DNA of 19,113 nt from WHTB01 sp050699035 (GCA_050699035.1 JBOHDE010000057.1:1-19113), one strand, 5' to 3'; shown: positions 7,388 through 14,173, counted from the first letter of the stretch. Made by a program: numbers and translations. Notes: generated by a model from the sequence alone, not told the origin.

Positions 7388-8362
7388 TCAGACAGTCAGC
7401 AGAACCTTGCCGGTGTGCTCGCCGGCCTCGATCAGCCGGTGCGCCTCGCGTACGTCGTCCAGCGGCAGGGTGGTGTGCACGATCGGGCGTACGTCGCCGG
7501 ACTCGACCAGCGGCCAGACGTGCTCACGCACGCTCGCCACGATCGCGGCCTTCTCCTCGGCCGGGCGTCTGCGTAGGGACGTCGCCATCACTGCGCCGCG
7601 CTTGTTGAGCAGCGCCGCGATGTTGAGCTCGCCCTTCACGCCGCCCTGCATGCCGATGATCACCAGCCGGCCGTTAGGGGCGAGCGCCTTGACGTTGCGC
7701 TCGAGGTACTTCCCGCCCATGTTGTCGAGGGTGACGTCGACGCCCGCGTCGGTCTCCCGGCGTACGACCTCGACGAAGTCCTCGTCGCGGTAGTTGATCG
7801 CCACGTTGGCGCCGAGCTCGCGGCAGAGGTCCAGCTTCTCGGCCGAACCGGCCGTCGTGAGTACGCGCGCCCCGAGGGCCTTGGCCAGCTGGATCGCCGT
7901 GGTGCCGATGCCGCCGGCTCCGCCATGGACGAGCAACGACTCCTCCTGCTGCAGGCCGGCCACCATGAACACGTTGGACCAGACCGTGCAGGTCACCTCC
8001 GCCAGCCCGGCCGCGGTCACCAGGTCGACCCCCTTCGGGATCGGCAGCAGCTGGCCCGCGGGCACGGCAGCTTTCGACGCATAGCCGCCACCGGCCAGCA
8101 GCGCGCAGGCCTCGTCGCCGACGGCCCATCCCTCGACACCGGGGCCGACCGACGACACCACACCGGAGCACTCCAGGCCCAAGACCTCGGACGCCCCGTC
8201 CGGCGGCGGGTAGACGCCTTGCCGTTGCAAGAGGTCGGCCCGGTTGACGGAGCTGGCGGCTACGTCGAGCACGACCTCCCCGTCGGCCGCCGACGGGTCG
8301 TCGACCTCGGCCACCGACATGACGTCGACGCCACCTGCTTCTGAGCACACGACAGCACGCAT
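7388..8362 (-). CDS. NAD(P)H quinone oxidoreductase, PIG3 family
   Basis: A 324-residue zinc-free medium-chain dehydrogenase/reductase predicted to reduce quinones or reactive enones with NAD(P)H in the cytosol. The N-terminal GroES-like domain includes NRADLLQRQGVYPPP (40-54), typical of PIG3-type enzymes, followed by LGLECSGVV. The Rossmann segment is HGGAGGIGTTAIQLAK (146-161), with the Gly-rich turn at 147-153. The closing GEHTGKVLLTV is also characteristic. No structural or catalytic zinc cysteine cluster is visible. TAGGGT (8375-8370) ends 7 nt before the ATG, so it probably has its own leaderless promoter although it follows the mobA/DUF6457 pair on the same strand. A strong hairpin separates them. 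The physiological substrate is unknown. Confidence 0.94.
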   Translation of the reverse strand: MRAVVCSEAGGVDVMSVAEVDDPSAADGEVVLDVAASSVNRADLLQRQGVYPPPDGASEVLGLECSGVVSSVGPGVEGWAVGDEACALLAGGGYASKAAVPAGQLLPIPKGVDLVTAAGLAEVTCTVWSNVFMVAGLQQEESLLVHGGAGGIGTTAIQLAKALGARVLTTAGSAEKLDLCRELGANVAINYRDEDFVEVVRRETDAGVDVTLDNMGGKYLERNVKALAPNGRLVIIGMQGGVKGELNIAALLNKRGAVMATSLRRRPAEEKAAIVASVREHVWPLVESGDVRPIVHTTLPLDDVREAHRLIEAGEHTGKVLLTV

Positions 8363-8410
8363 GCCGACCACCCTAGTGAGGCACCCCAACCGGCGAGCCG
8401 GGCGGGACAA

Positions 8411-8469
8411 ACGCGCAACCTCGGCGCGAGGGGGAGTCAGCCGCCCTTCTTCGCGTCGAGGTTGCGCGT
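8411..8469 (-). terminator. Strong hairpin after the mobA-DUF6457 operon
   Basis: Arms of 19 nt at 8411-8429 and 8451-8469 are complementary except for one G-T position, with a 21-nt loop. On the minus strand the stem ends GCGCG and runs into TTTGTCC, a short T-rich stretch. It lies 19 bp after the DUF6457 stop codon and before the promoter of the quinone oxidoreductase gene, which is the expected place for a terminator. It could instead be a dispersed palindromic repeat. Confidence 0.65.
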
Positions 8470-8487
8470 ATGTCGGCCGGGTCGGGG

Positions 8488-8724
8488 TCAGGAGTCCTCG
8501 GCGGTGGCCAGGTCGGCCGCGAGGTCGATGCAGTCGGCGAGGTCCTCGGCCGACCCGCCCCGCATCGCCGCGGCGTAGCCGACCAGGAAGGTGGTGAGCG
8601 GGGCCGCCGGGCGCTCGACATGATGCGCGGCATCGCGGGCCAGGTCGAGGACGGCGTTGATGTCGACCTCGACCTCGACGCCGAGCGCATCGGCCAGCCG
8701 GTCGTTCCACTCCTGCAGACTCAT
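8488..8724 (-). CDS. DUF6457 small protein, coupled to mobA-like gene
   Basis: A 78-residue mostly helical protein: MSLQEWNDRLADALGVE, then an Ala-rich helix around DLARDAAHHVERPAAPLTTF, then VGYAAAMRGGS and an acidic C-terminus. It resembles the small DUF6457 proteins of actinobacteria that accompany molybdenum cofactor genes; no activity is known to me. The His-His pair and the conserved RPAAPLTTFLVG stretch are the most distinctive parts. The start is fixed by a good GGAGG ribosome site 5 nt upstream and by the ATGA overlap with the stop codon of the mobA-like gene, which argues for translational coupling and a shared job. It is followed by a strong hairpin. Confidence 0.85.
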   Translation of the reverse strand: MSLQEWNDRLADALGVEVEVDINAVLDLARDAAHHVERPAAPLTTFLVGYAAAMRGGSAEDLADCIDLAADLATAEDS

Positions 8725-9260
8725 CGTTCCTCCAGCAGCGCGGTTGCCCGTCGGACGTCGCTCCACGTGTCGCAGTCGAGCGCCTCACCAGCCTGCGCGG
8801 TCACCTCGTGCACCCGCAACCCCCCGACCAGAGCACGCATCGACGCGCCGTCCGGGTCGTCGAGGGCGCCGATCGCCGAGCGCAGGGAAGCGGTCCGGTA
8901 CGCCGCGGCCAGGAACTGCTGCCGGCCACCGTCGTCGACCAGCATCGCCCCGTCCGCCTCGCCCACCCCCTCACCCACCGCTGCCACCAGCCGGGCCACC
9001 GCGGGTGCGCCCAGCAACGGCATGTCGCACGCGAGTACGACGACCAGCGGCGCACCCACCCGAGGCAGCGCGCTCGCGAGGGCCGCGACCGGGCCGCCAC
9101 GGACCTCCGGGCCGACCACCTGCACGCGCTCCGCGCCCGACACGGCGGCGAGTGCACGGTCTCGCAGCGACGTACCCGCGACCACCAGGTCGGCCTTCGG
9201 CGTGCCGCCGAGCCGTTCGGCCCGCCCGCCGGTCAGCACGACGGCGTCAAACGTCGTCAC
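8721..9260 (-). CDS. mobA: MobA-like molybdenum cofactor guanylyltransferase
   Basis: A 179-residue nucleotidyltransferase of the NTP_transf_3 type. It opens with the family signature AVVLTGGRAERLGGTPKADL, which binds the nucleotide and contains the conserved lysine, and has the metal-binding ACDMPLL segment near residue 80. The best guess is transfer of GMP from GTP to molybdopterin; members of this family acting on other nucleotides are not excluded. Two adjacent GTG codons (9263 and 9260) could be the start. The second was chosen because CACACT (9272-9267) ends 6 nt before it. The gene overlaps the DUF6457 gene by 4 bp and diverges from the amidase gene at 9308. Confidence 0.82.
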   Translation of the reverse strand: MTTFDAVVLTGGRAERLGGTPKADLVVAGTSLRDRALAAVSGAERVQVVGPEVRGGPVAALASALPRVGAPLVVVLACDMPLLGAPAVARLVAAVGEGVGEADGAMLVDDGGRQQFLAAAYRTASLRSAIGALDDPDGASMRALVGGLRVHEVTAQAGEALDCDTWSDVRRATALLEER

Positions 9261-9307
9261 CACCCGAGTGTGTCAGGGCGCGGCGGGGGGTTGGCACACT
9301 GGGCGCT
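9261..9307. promoter_or_regulatory. Compact divergent promoter region, mobA-like / amidase
   Basis: The same CACACT hexamer occurs in both orientations: 9295-9300 on the plus strand, 7 nt before the amidase ATG, and 9272-9267 on the minus strand, 6 nt before GTG 9260. Both would serve as -10 elements of leaderless transcripts. No good -35 sequences are visible, and the elements match TANNNT except at the first base. Confidence 0.45.
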
Positions 9308-10105
9308 ATGCAGGTGGCAGTGGTGCAGATGAGTGCGACGACCGACAAGGCCGTCAACGCCGCGACGATCGAGCGGCTCGTCGCCGCCGCCTGCCGTGAC
9401 GTGAGCCCCGACCTGGTCGTCGTGCCGGAGGCGGCGATGCACGACTTCGGCCGCCCGGACGACCCACTGGTGCCGGCGGCGGAGCGGCTCGACGGGCCGT
9501 TCGTCGGTCTGCTGCAACGGCTCGCCGACACCCACGGCACGACCCTTGTTGCCGGCATGTTCGAGCAGTCCGACGAGCCCGGCCGGGTGTTCAACACGCT
9601 GGTCGTCGTCGACGCCGGCGGCATGCGGGCCAGCTACCGGAAGGCGCACCTGTACGACGCGTTCGGCTACCGGGAGTCCGACCGGCTGGTGGCCGGTGAG
9701 CCGACGCCGGTGGTGGCGAAGGTCGCCGACCTTACCGTCGGCCTGATGACGTGTTACGACCTGAGGTTCCCGGAGATGTCCCGGGTGCTGGTCGACGCCG
9801 GCGCGGACGTTCTCCTCGTACCCGCCGCCTGGGTGGCCGGGCCGTACAAGGTGGACCATTGGCGCACCCTGCTCGCGGCGCGCGCGATCGAGAACACCTG
9901 TCACGTCGTGGCAGCGGCCCAGTGCGGCCGCACCTACTCGGGTCACAGCGCCGTCATCGACCCGATGGGCGTGACGCGGGCGGGGCTGGGAGACGAGGAG
10001 GGTGTCGCCTCGACGGTGATCACTGCCGAGGAGGTCGCGGCCGCCCGCGAGCGCAACCCGTCCCTCCGTCATCGCAGGTTCGAGATCGCCCCCTCCGTTT
10101 CGTGA
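9308..10105 (+). CDS. Carbon-nitrogen hydrolase (nitrilase superfamily amidase)
   Basis: A 265-residue cytosolic amidase of the nitrilase superfamily. The catalytic triad is visible as Glu41 (VVVPEAAM), Lys112 (YRKAHLYDAFGYRESD) and Cys149 (TCYDLRFPE). The CYDLRFPE sequence resembles enzymes of the deaminated-glutathione amidase/omega-amidase group, which repair or salvage small amides, but the exact substrate is inferred. The length fits the single-domain type. CACACT ends 7 nt before the ATG. It is followed by the membrane protein gene at 22 bp; that gene appears to have its own promoter. It is divergent from the mobA-like gene, and no functional link between the two is evident. Confidence 0.92.
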   Translation: MQVAVVQMSATTDKAVNAATIERLVAAACRDVSPDLVVVPEAAMHDFGRPDDPLVPAAERLDGPFVGLLQRLADTHGTTLVAGMFEQSDEPGRVFNTLVVVDAGGMRASYRKAHLYDAFGYRESDRLVAGEPTPVVAKVADLTVGLMTCYDLRFPEMSRVLVDAGADVLLVPAAWVAGPYKVDHWRTLLAARAIENTCHVVAAAQCGRTYSGHSAVIDPMGVTRAGLGDEEGVASTVITAEEVAAARERNPSLRHRRFEIAPSVS

Positions 10106-10127
10106 GCGGACTTGCGATAATCCCCCG

Positions 10128-11183
10128 GTGCGAACCGAGCAGCACGTCATGAGCGCGCCTTCCCCGCCGCCGATCCCGACCCCCACACCGGGGGTGCTGT
10201 CTCGGCTCTTCACCCGAATGGGCTGGCTGCTGGTCGGCGGTGTCACCGTGCTCGGCGTCGCCGCCGCGCTGACCACTTTCGTGGAGCCGCCGGTGTCGCT
10301 GCCGCCGCGTACGGCCCAAGCGGGCGCGGTCGCCATCACCACCATCCTGACGGCGCTGGCCGCCCTGCGGGTGGGCGGCCGGATCGTCACATCGACCGTG
10401 TTCGCCGCCACGGCCGGCGTGGCGTCGGTGCTCGGCGACTGGCCATGGCTCGAGTCGGGCATGGTGGCGTTCACCTGCTTCGCCGCCGCTGTACTCGCTG
10501 TGTCGGGCACGCGTCCCGCGCACCGTCCGGGCGCCCTGGTCCGGGAGTACGTGATCGCGATCATGGTGGCCTCGGTCGGCGCCGTGGCGGCAGCGGCGTA
10601 CCAGGCTCCGGTGCGCCCGACCATGCTCACCAACATCGTCTCGCTGCTCGCGATGCTGGCCATGCTGTGGCTCGCCCGGCGGATCGGCGGCGGCGTCAGC
10701 GGCCTTGGGAAGCGCGGCGGCGCGACCATCATCGCGGCGGTCGCGGTGATCGTCGTCGGCCTGGCCTACAGCGAGGCGCTCCGTGCTTGGGGGAGCCCGG
10801 GACTGGTGGACGGTCTCGCGGACGCCCGGCGCACCGCCGAGGCCAGGCTGGGGGCCATGCCGCCGACCCTCGAGCTGCTGGTCGGCTTCCCGGCGCTGGT
10901 GTGGGGTCTCGCCACGCGTTCGCAGCTACGCCAGGGCTGGTGGCTGTGCGGGTTCGGCGCACTGGGCACCGCCGGGATCGCCACGTCGCTCGCCGCGCCC
11001 GGTGTCGACGTCGGCGTCGCGGTGCTCGGCAGCGTCTACTCGGTGGCCCTCGGGCTGGTGATCGGCTTCGCGATCTGGCGTCTCGACATGGTGCTGACCG
11101 GACCACGTGGACGTCGAGCCCGGCGGGCCGAGCGCACCAAGCCTCTTCGCCCCGAGCCGTCACGCACCCGCCCGCTGGTGTGA
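10128..11183 (+). CDS. Polytopic membrane protein of unknown function
   Basis: I do not recognise a family. The 351-residue product has a Pro-rich cytoplasmic-looking N-terminus (residues 10-22), then about nine or ten hydrophobic helices spread from about residue 32 to 316, and a very basic C-terminal tail (from about 325, PRGRRARRAERTK), consistent with a cytoplasmic end. A loop around residues 222-248 is hydrophilic. No transporter, kinase or peptidase motif is evident. The GTG at 10128 was preferred because GATAAT (10116-10121) ends 6 nt before it; an ATG 21 bp further in (10149) is an alternative. It reads in the same direction as the amidase and the biotin carrier gene. The compositional pattern is typical of actinobacterial coding sequence. 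Confidence 0.82.
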   Translation: MRTEQHVMSAPSPPPIPTPTPGVLSRLFTRMGWLLVGGVTVLGVAAALTTFVEPPVSLPPRTAQAGAVAITTILTALAALRVGGRIVTSTVFAATAGVASVLGDWPWLESGMVAFTCFAAAVLAVSGTRPAHRPGALVREYVIAIMVASVGAVAAAAYQAPVRPTMLTNIVSLLAMLAMLWLARRIGGGVSGLGKRGGATIIAAVAVIVVGLAYSEALRAWGSPGLVDGLADARRTAEARLGAMPPTLELLVGFPALVWGLATRSQLRQGWWLCGFGALGTAGIATSLAAPGVDVGVAVLGSVYSVALGLVIGFAIWRLDMVLTGPRGRRARRAERTKPLRPEPSRTRPLV

Positions 11184-11244
11184 GCGCCGCGGTGTAGCGT
11201 GACGCCTTGACCCGGACGGGTGGGCTGTCGAGAGGGGACGTCGA

Positions 11245-11460
11245 GTGGCGCACGAGATCGTCGCCGAGATGGTGGCCAACGTGATGCAGATCGTCGTCGC
11301 ACCCGGTGACCAGGTCGTGCCGGGCGACACCATCGTGGTCCTCGAGTCGATGAAGATGGAGATCCCGGTGCTCACCGAGCGGGCAGGCGTCGTCGACGCG
11401 GTCAAGGTGTCCACCGGTGACGTCGTCCAGGAGGGCGACATCCTCGCCGTCCTCCGCTGA
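11245..11460 (+). CDS. Free-standing biotin/lipoyl carrier domain protein
   Basis: A complete 71-residue protein consisting of only a biotinyl/lipoyl attachment domain. ESMKMEIP contains the modifiable lysine at residue 37 within MKM, the hallmark of biotin carriers, and the flanking APGDQVVPGD and STGDVVQEGD repeats form the two halves of the hammerhead fold. It should be biotinylated by biotin protein ligase and act as the carboxyl carrier of an acyl-CoA carboxylase encoded elsewhere; no carboxylase subunit lies nearby. The GTG start follows GGGGA by 6 nt. TAGCGT at 11195-11200 could be a -10 element, giving a leader of about 37 nt, so this gene is not leaderless. Confidence 0.92.
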   Translation: MAHEIVAEMVANVMQIVVAPGDQVVPGDTIVVLESMKMEIPVLTERAGVVDAVKVSTGDVVQEGDILAVLR

Positions 11461-11538
11461 CGGTCCGAGGTCGGGTACGGCGGCGCGCGGCCGCTGGTGC
11501 AAGAATCGGCGGCGGCGCCGGCCACAGGTCGGCGCCGG

Positions 11539-11627
11539 GGAGAGGTGCCGGAGTGGCCAATCGGAACCGCCTTGAAAGCGGTCGCTGGCAGTGATGTCAG
11601 CCGCGGGTTCGAATCCCGCCCTCTCCG
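11539..11627 (+). tRNA. tRNA-Ser (TGA anticodon)
   Basis: An 89-nt cloverleaf with the long variable arm of serine tRNAs. The acceptor stem pairs GGAGAGG with CCTCTCC and the discriminator is G. The anticodon stem ACCGC/GCGGT encloses the loop CTTGAAA with anticodon TGA at 11573-11575. The T arm contains GGTTCGAATCC. No CCA is encoded. It is followed at 11 bp by the stop codon of a convergent small gene. Confidence 0.97.
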
Positions 11628-11637
11628 CTGGTGAGCG

Positions 11638-12024
11638 CTACTGCTCGCCGCCGAGGTCGACGTCGATCGACTCGTAGATCAGGCCGATCTCGCGCTGCCG
11701 GGAGCGGACGACGCGGCCGAGCAGGTCGACGACCTGGTGCCGCAGCGCCTCGGCGTCGCCATGCTGGCTGCAGCTGTCGATCAACCGGTCCAGCTCGTCG
11801 GCGATCTTGGCCTGGTCGCGGCGCAGGCGCAGCGTCCGAGCGCTCAGCCAGGGGCTGTCATCGACGGTGGCCGCCGAGCTGCCCATGCTGTGCTCGAGAT
11901 AGAGAATGTAGGCGCCGCGGAGGCCAGTCAGCCGGTTGCCGACCAGCCTGCGCCATCCAGGCGAGTGCGGTGCGCTGGTGATCGCGCGCTCTACGGAGCG
12001 GATTGCGGTCATGACCTCGTGCAT
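11638..12024 (-). CDS. Small helical protein of unknown function
   Basis: I do not recognise this 128-residue protein. It appears almost wholly alpha-helical and soluble: an N-terminal amphipathic helix (HEVMTAIRSVERAI), a WRRLV segment, LRGAYILYLEH, a long charged helix (ARTLRLRRDQAKIADELDRLID) and a C-terminal helix ending RSRQREIGLIYESIDVDLGGE. There is no signal peptide or membrane segment, and the only cysteine in the body is in the SCSQHGD loop. The start at ATG 12024 lies 8-9 nt after a G-rich AGGGGG stretch; a GTG 9 bp upstream is too close to that site. It lies between two tRNA-Ser genes, diverging from a small membrane protein gene. The C-terminal pattern looks conserved rather than random, so it is likely a real gene. 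Confidence 0.7.
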   Translation of the reverse strand: MHEVMTAIRSVERAITSAPHSPGWRRLVGNRLTGLRGAYILYLEHSMGSSAATVDDSPWLSARTLRLRRDQAKIADELDRLIDSCSQHGDAEALRHQVVDLLGRVVRSRQREIGLIYESIDVDLGGEQ

Positions 12025-12134
12025 CGGGCACACCCCCTAGTCGGCGGTGAAATGATGGTGCGCCAGTGACCGCCCCGAAGTCCAGTGATGGTGGCATGAG
12101 AATTCGCTGAGAGCCTCGGCGTACCCTGCACTAC

Positions 12135-12617
12135 GTGACTTCTGTGCCCGATAGCCCGACGAAGCACTCCGTTTATCGGATGCGTCGCGGCCACTTCGCC
12201 CGGTCGCTCGGCCGGCTCTCAATCATCGCGGCGGTCATCGTCGTGCTGACTGTGCTGGCGCTCGAGTTCGCGCCCGGCATCCTCAGCACGATCGGCGTCA
12301 TCGTGTCCACCGTGCTGGTGGTCCTGATGGCACTCGCCGCCGTGTCGCTCGCCCTGCCCCCGGCGCTGCTCCAGCTCGACGAGCACGGCTACCGGGCGTT
12401 CAAGAAGCAGGTCGCCGGGCCTAACCGAGGCGAGTGGGCCGGCATCAGCAACGTTTCCAGCCAGCAGGGTGAGGACGGGATGGTGATGTTCTTCCAGCAT
12501 GCCAACGGGCGGCACACCGCCGTACCCCTCTGGATGCTGGACGCACCCGGCGACGAGGTGGAGGCAGAGGTACGACGACGGCTCGATGCGGCGCACGGCT
12601 ACCGGCGTCTAACGTAG
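12135..12617 (+). CDS. Small two-helix membrane protein with PH-like tail
   Basis: A 160-residue protein with a basic N-terminus (MRRGHFARSLGR), two membrane helices at about 28-48 and 50-75 joined by a short turn, and a soluble C-terminal part of about 85 residues. That part (LQLDEHGYRAF, GEWAGISNVSSQ, MVMFFQHANGR) resembles the bacterial PH-like beta domains found after two membrane helices; the assignment is by pattern and tentative. Both ends would lie in the cytoplasm. TACCCT at 12122-12127 ends 7 nt before the GTG, supporting this start and a leaderless mRNA. Function is unknown. It sits between the two tRNA-Ser genes and diverges from the helical protein gene. Confidence 0.78.
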   Translation: MTSVPDSPTKHSVYRMRRGHFARSLGRLSIIAAVIVVLTVLALEFAPGILSTIGVIVSTVLVVLMALAAVSLALPPALLQLDEHGYRAFKKQVAGPNRGEWAGISNVSSQQGEDGMVMFFQHANGRHTAVPLWMLDAPGDEVEAEVRRRLDAAHGYRRLT

Positions 12618-12629
12618 GTCTGGGGCGTT

Positions 12630-12659
12630 TTGCTGCGCCCGCGGCCCGGCCGGTAGCCT
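12630..12659 (+). promoter_or_regulatory. Probable promoter of tRNA-Ser(GCT)
   Basis: TTGCTG (12630-12635) and TAGCCT (12654-12659) are separated by 18 bp and would start transcription near 12666, leaving a leader of about 28 nt before the mature tRNA. Confidence 0.5.
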
Positions 12660-12693
12660 GTCCCCCGCTGCCTCTGTCCGCAGGGGCTGGCGT

Positions 12694-12784
12694 GGAGGTG
12701 TCGCCTAGTCCGGCCTATGGCGCCCGCCTGCTAAGCGGGTTGAGGGTTTATCCCCTCTCGCGAGTTCAAATCTCGCCACCTCCG
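12694..12784 (+). tRNA. tRNA-Ser (GCT anticodon)
   Basis: A 91-nt serine tRNA with a long variable arm. The acceptor stem pairs GGAGGTG with CACCTCC and the discriminator is G. The anticodon stem CCCGC/GCGGG encloses loop CTGCTAA, with anticodon GCT at 12730-12732. The T arm contains GAGTTCAAATC. No CCA is encoded. Confidence 0.97.
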
Positions 12785-12794
12785 CCCTGTCTGT

Positions 12795-12830
12795 CAGGCC
12801 TTCGCCGTCCGTGAGTACGGCGGGGGCCTG
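12795..12830. terminator. Hairpin between tRNA-Ser(GCT) and the MFS gene
   Basis: Arms at 12795-12808 and 12817-12830 pair over 14 bp, with two G-T wobble positions in the plus-strand RNA and an 8-nt loop. It lies 11 bp after the tRNA and 7 bp beyond the stop codon of the convergent MFS gene, so it could end transcription from both sides. There is no T-tract. Confidence 0.6.
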
Positions 12831-12836
12831 ATCTGA

Positions 12837-14117
12837 TCAGTCGTGCGCGTCGTAGATGGTGGCGAGCCCACGGACCCGGGACGCCGCCACCCAGAGCGTC
12901 GCGCTCGGCATCGCCAGCGCACCGATGACCATCGCCGAGTGCCCGCCGAGGGCTGACGCGAGCGCGCCACCGAGCGCGGCGCCGAGGGGGATCGCGCCCC
13001 AGGAGATCAGCCGGTACGCCGCGTTGACCCGCCCCCGCAGCTCGGCCGGCACCGACGTCTGTCGGAGGCTGACGGCGTGCACGTTGGCGATGCCGATGCC
13101 GACGCCCATCACCAGGAACAGCCCGCATAGGGTCGCCAGGATCGCCGCGTCCGACCCGCCGAGGAACACGACGCCGGCCGGCGCCGTGTTGCCGAGCACG
13201 AGGGTGACCAGCAGGACCCGGCCGTACCCGAAGCGACCTGTTGCCCGGGCGCCGAACCAGGCGCCGAGGAACGACCCGAGCCCGCCGGCGGTGAAGACCA
13301 GGCCGATCTGCGCGGGATGGAGCGCGAGGTCACGCACGGCGTACAGCAGCAGGCCGAGGATGAAGATCTCGTTGCAGAAGTTGAACGTCGTCGCCTCGCC
13401 GAGCAGCGGACGCACGTAGCGGTTTCGGAGGGCGACCCCGAGACCCTCTCCGACCTCGTGGCGTAGCGAGCGGCGGGGGCTCGGGCGGGGCGGGACCGGC
13501 TCGTCGACCGTGATCCGCATCAGGTTGAGCGCGGAGAACAGGTAGGTGCCGGAGTTGATGAGCACGGCGAACGGCGCGGTCAGAGCGCCGACGATGAGAC
13601 CCCCGACTCCCTTCCCGGCGATCTCGTTGGCCGACTGGGCGGCAGCCAGCTTGCCGTTCGCATCGATCAGCACGGCGGGCGGAACGACGCTCGGCACGAA
13701 CGCGAAGTCGGCCAGCTGGTAGAGCACGGTGAACAGGCCGGCCATGAACACGACGACGTACAGCGGCTGCATCTGGGTGAGCCCGGCCCACACGCCCAGC
13801 GGGATGAGTGCGATCAGCACGAACCGGCCGAGGTCGGCGGTGATCATCAGTGGACGCCGGGCCCGTCGGTCGACCAGTAGGCCCAGCGGCAGGGTGGCGA
13901 GCAGGAAGGGCAGGAACTGCGCGGTCCGCAGCAGACCGACCTCCGCGGCGCTCGCCGACAGCGTGATGATCGCCAGCAGCGGGATGGCGAGCTCGCCGAT
14001 CTCGGAGCCGAACCACGACGCGGTCGACCCGAGCCAGAGCCTGCGGAAGTTGGGAGTCGCCCAGGCGCTGCTTCGCGCCGGCTCGACGGTGGGTTGTGGA
14101 GGGATAACCTCTGTCAC
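12837..14117 (-). CDS. MFS exporter, EntS/MFS_3-like
   Basis: A 426-residue inner-membrane protein with about twelve hydrophobic helices. The NFRRLWLGSTASWFGSEI opening, the DRRARRPLMI loop between helices 2 and 3, and LRGRVNAAYRLISWGAIPLGAALGG in the second half are typical of MFS_3-type drug or siderophore exporters such as EntS. The Arg-rich central loop (about residues 205-225) separates the two six-helix halves. The substrate is unknown. The GTG start (VTEVIPPQP) is supported by a -10 element, TAACCT (14131-14126), 8 nt upstream. It diverges from a CGNR zinc-finger regulator gene, and the palindrome in the shared 56-bp region suggests that the regulator controls export, perhaps in response to a toxic ligand. 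That link is inference. Confidence 0.92.
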   Translation of the reverse strand: MTEVIPPQPTVEPARSSAWATPNFRRLWLGSTASWFGSEIGELAIPLLAIITLSASAAEVGLLRTAQFLPFLLATLPLGLLVDRRARRPLMITADLGRFVLIALIPLGVWAGLTQMQPLYVVVFMAGLFTVLYQLADFAFVPSVVPPAVLIDANGKLAAAQSANEIAGKGVGGLIVGALTAPFAVLINSGTYLFSALNLMRITVDEPVPPRPSPRRSLRHEVGEGLGVALRNRYVRPLLGEATTFNFCNEIFILGLLLYAVRDLALHPAQIGLVFTAGGLGSFLGAWFGARATGRFGYGRVLLVTLVLGNTAPAGVVFLGGSDAAILATLCGLFLVMGVGIGIANVHAVSLRQTSVPAELRGRVNAAYRLISWGAIPLGAALGGALASALGGHSAMVIGALAMPSATLWVAASRVRGLATIYDAHD

Positions 14118-14166
14118 ACAAATAGAGGTTACGGATAACCAGTGACAAGAGCAAGAAGGTTAGGAT
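14102..14166. promoter_or_regulatory. Divergent MFS/CGNR promoter-operator region
   Basis: On the minus strand, TTGCTC (14154-14149) and TAACCT (14131-14126) are separated by exactly 17 bp and would drive the MFS gene. On the plus strand, TAGGAT (14161-14166) lies 7 nt before ATG 14174. Nested symmetry covers the MFS -10: GGTTA-cgga-TAACC (14127-14140) and TAACCTCT (14105-14112) with AGAGGTTA (14124-14131). GGATAACC is repeated directly at 14102-14109 and 14133-14140. This looks like an operator read by a dimeric repressor. Confidence 0.65.
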
Positions 14167-14173
14167 GGTCACC

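Noticed and set aside
9257..10732. A 491-codon minus-strand frame opposite the amidase and membrane protein genes.
   Set aside because: It spans the amidase-membrane protein boundary and has no recognisable domain, whereas the plus strand encodes a complete Glu-Lys-Cys amidase.
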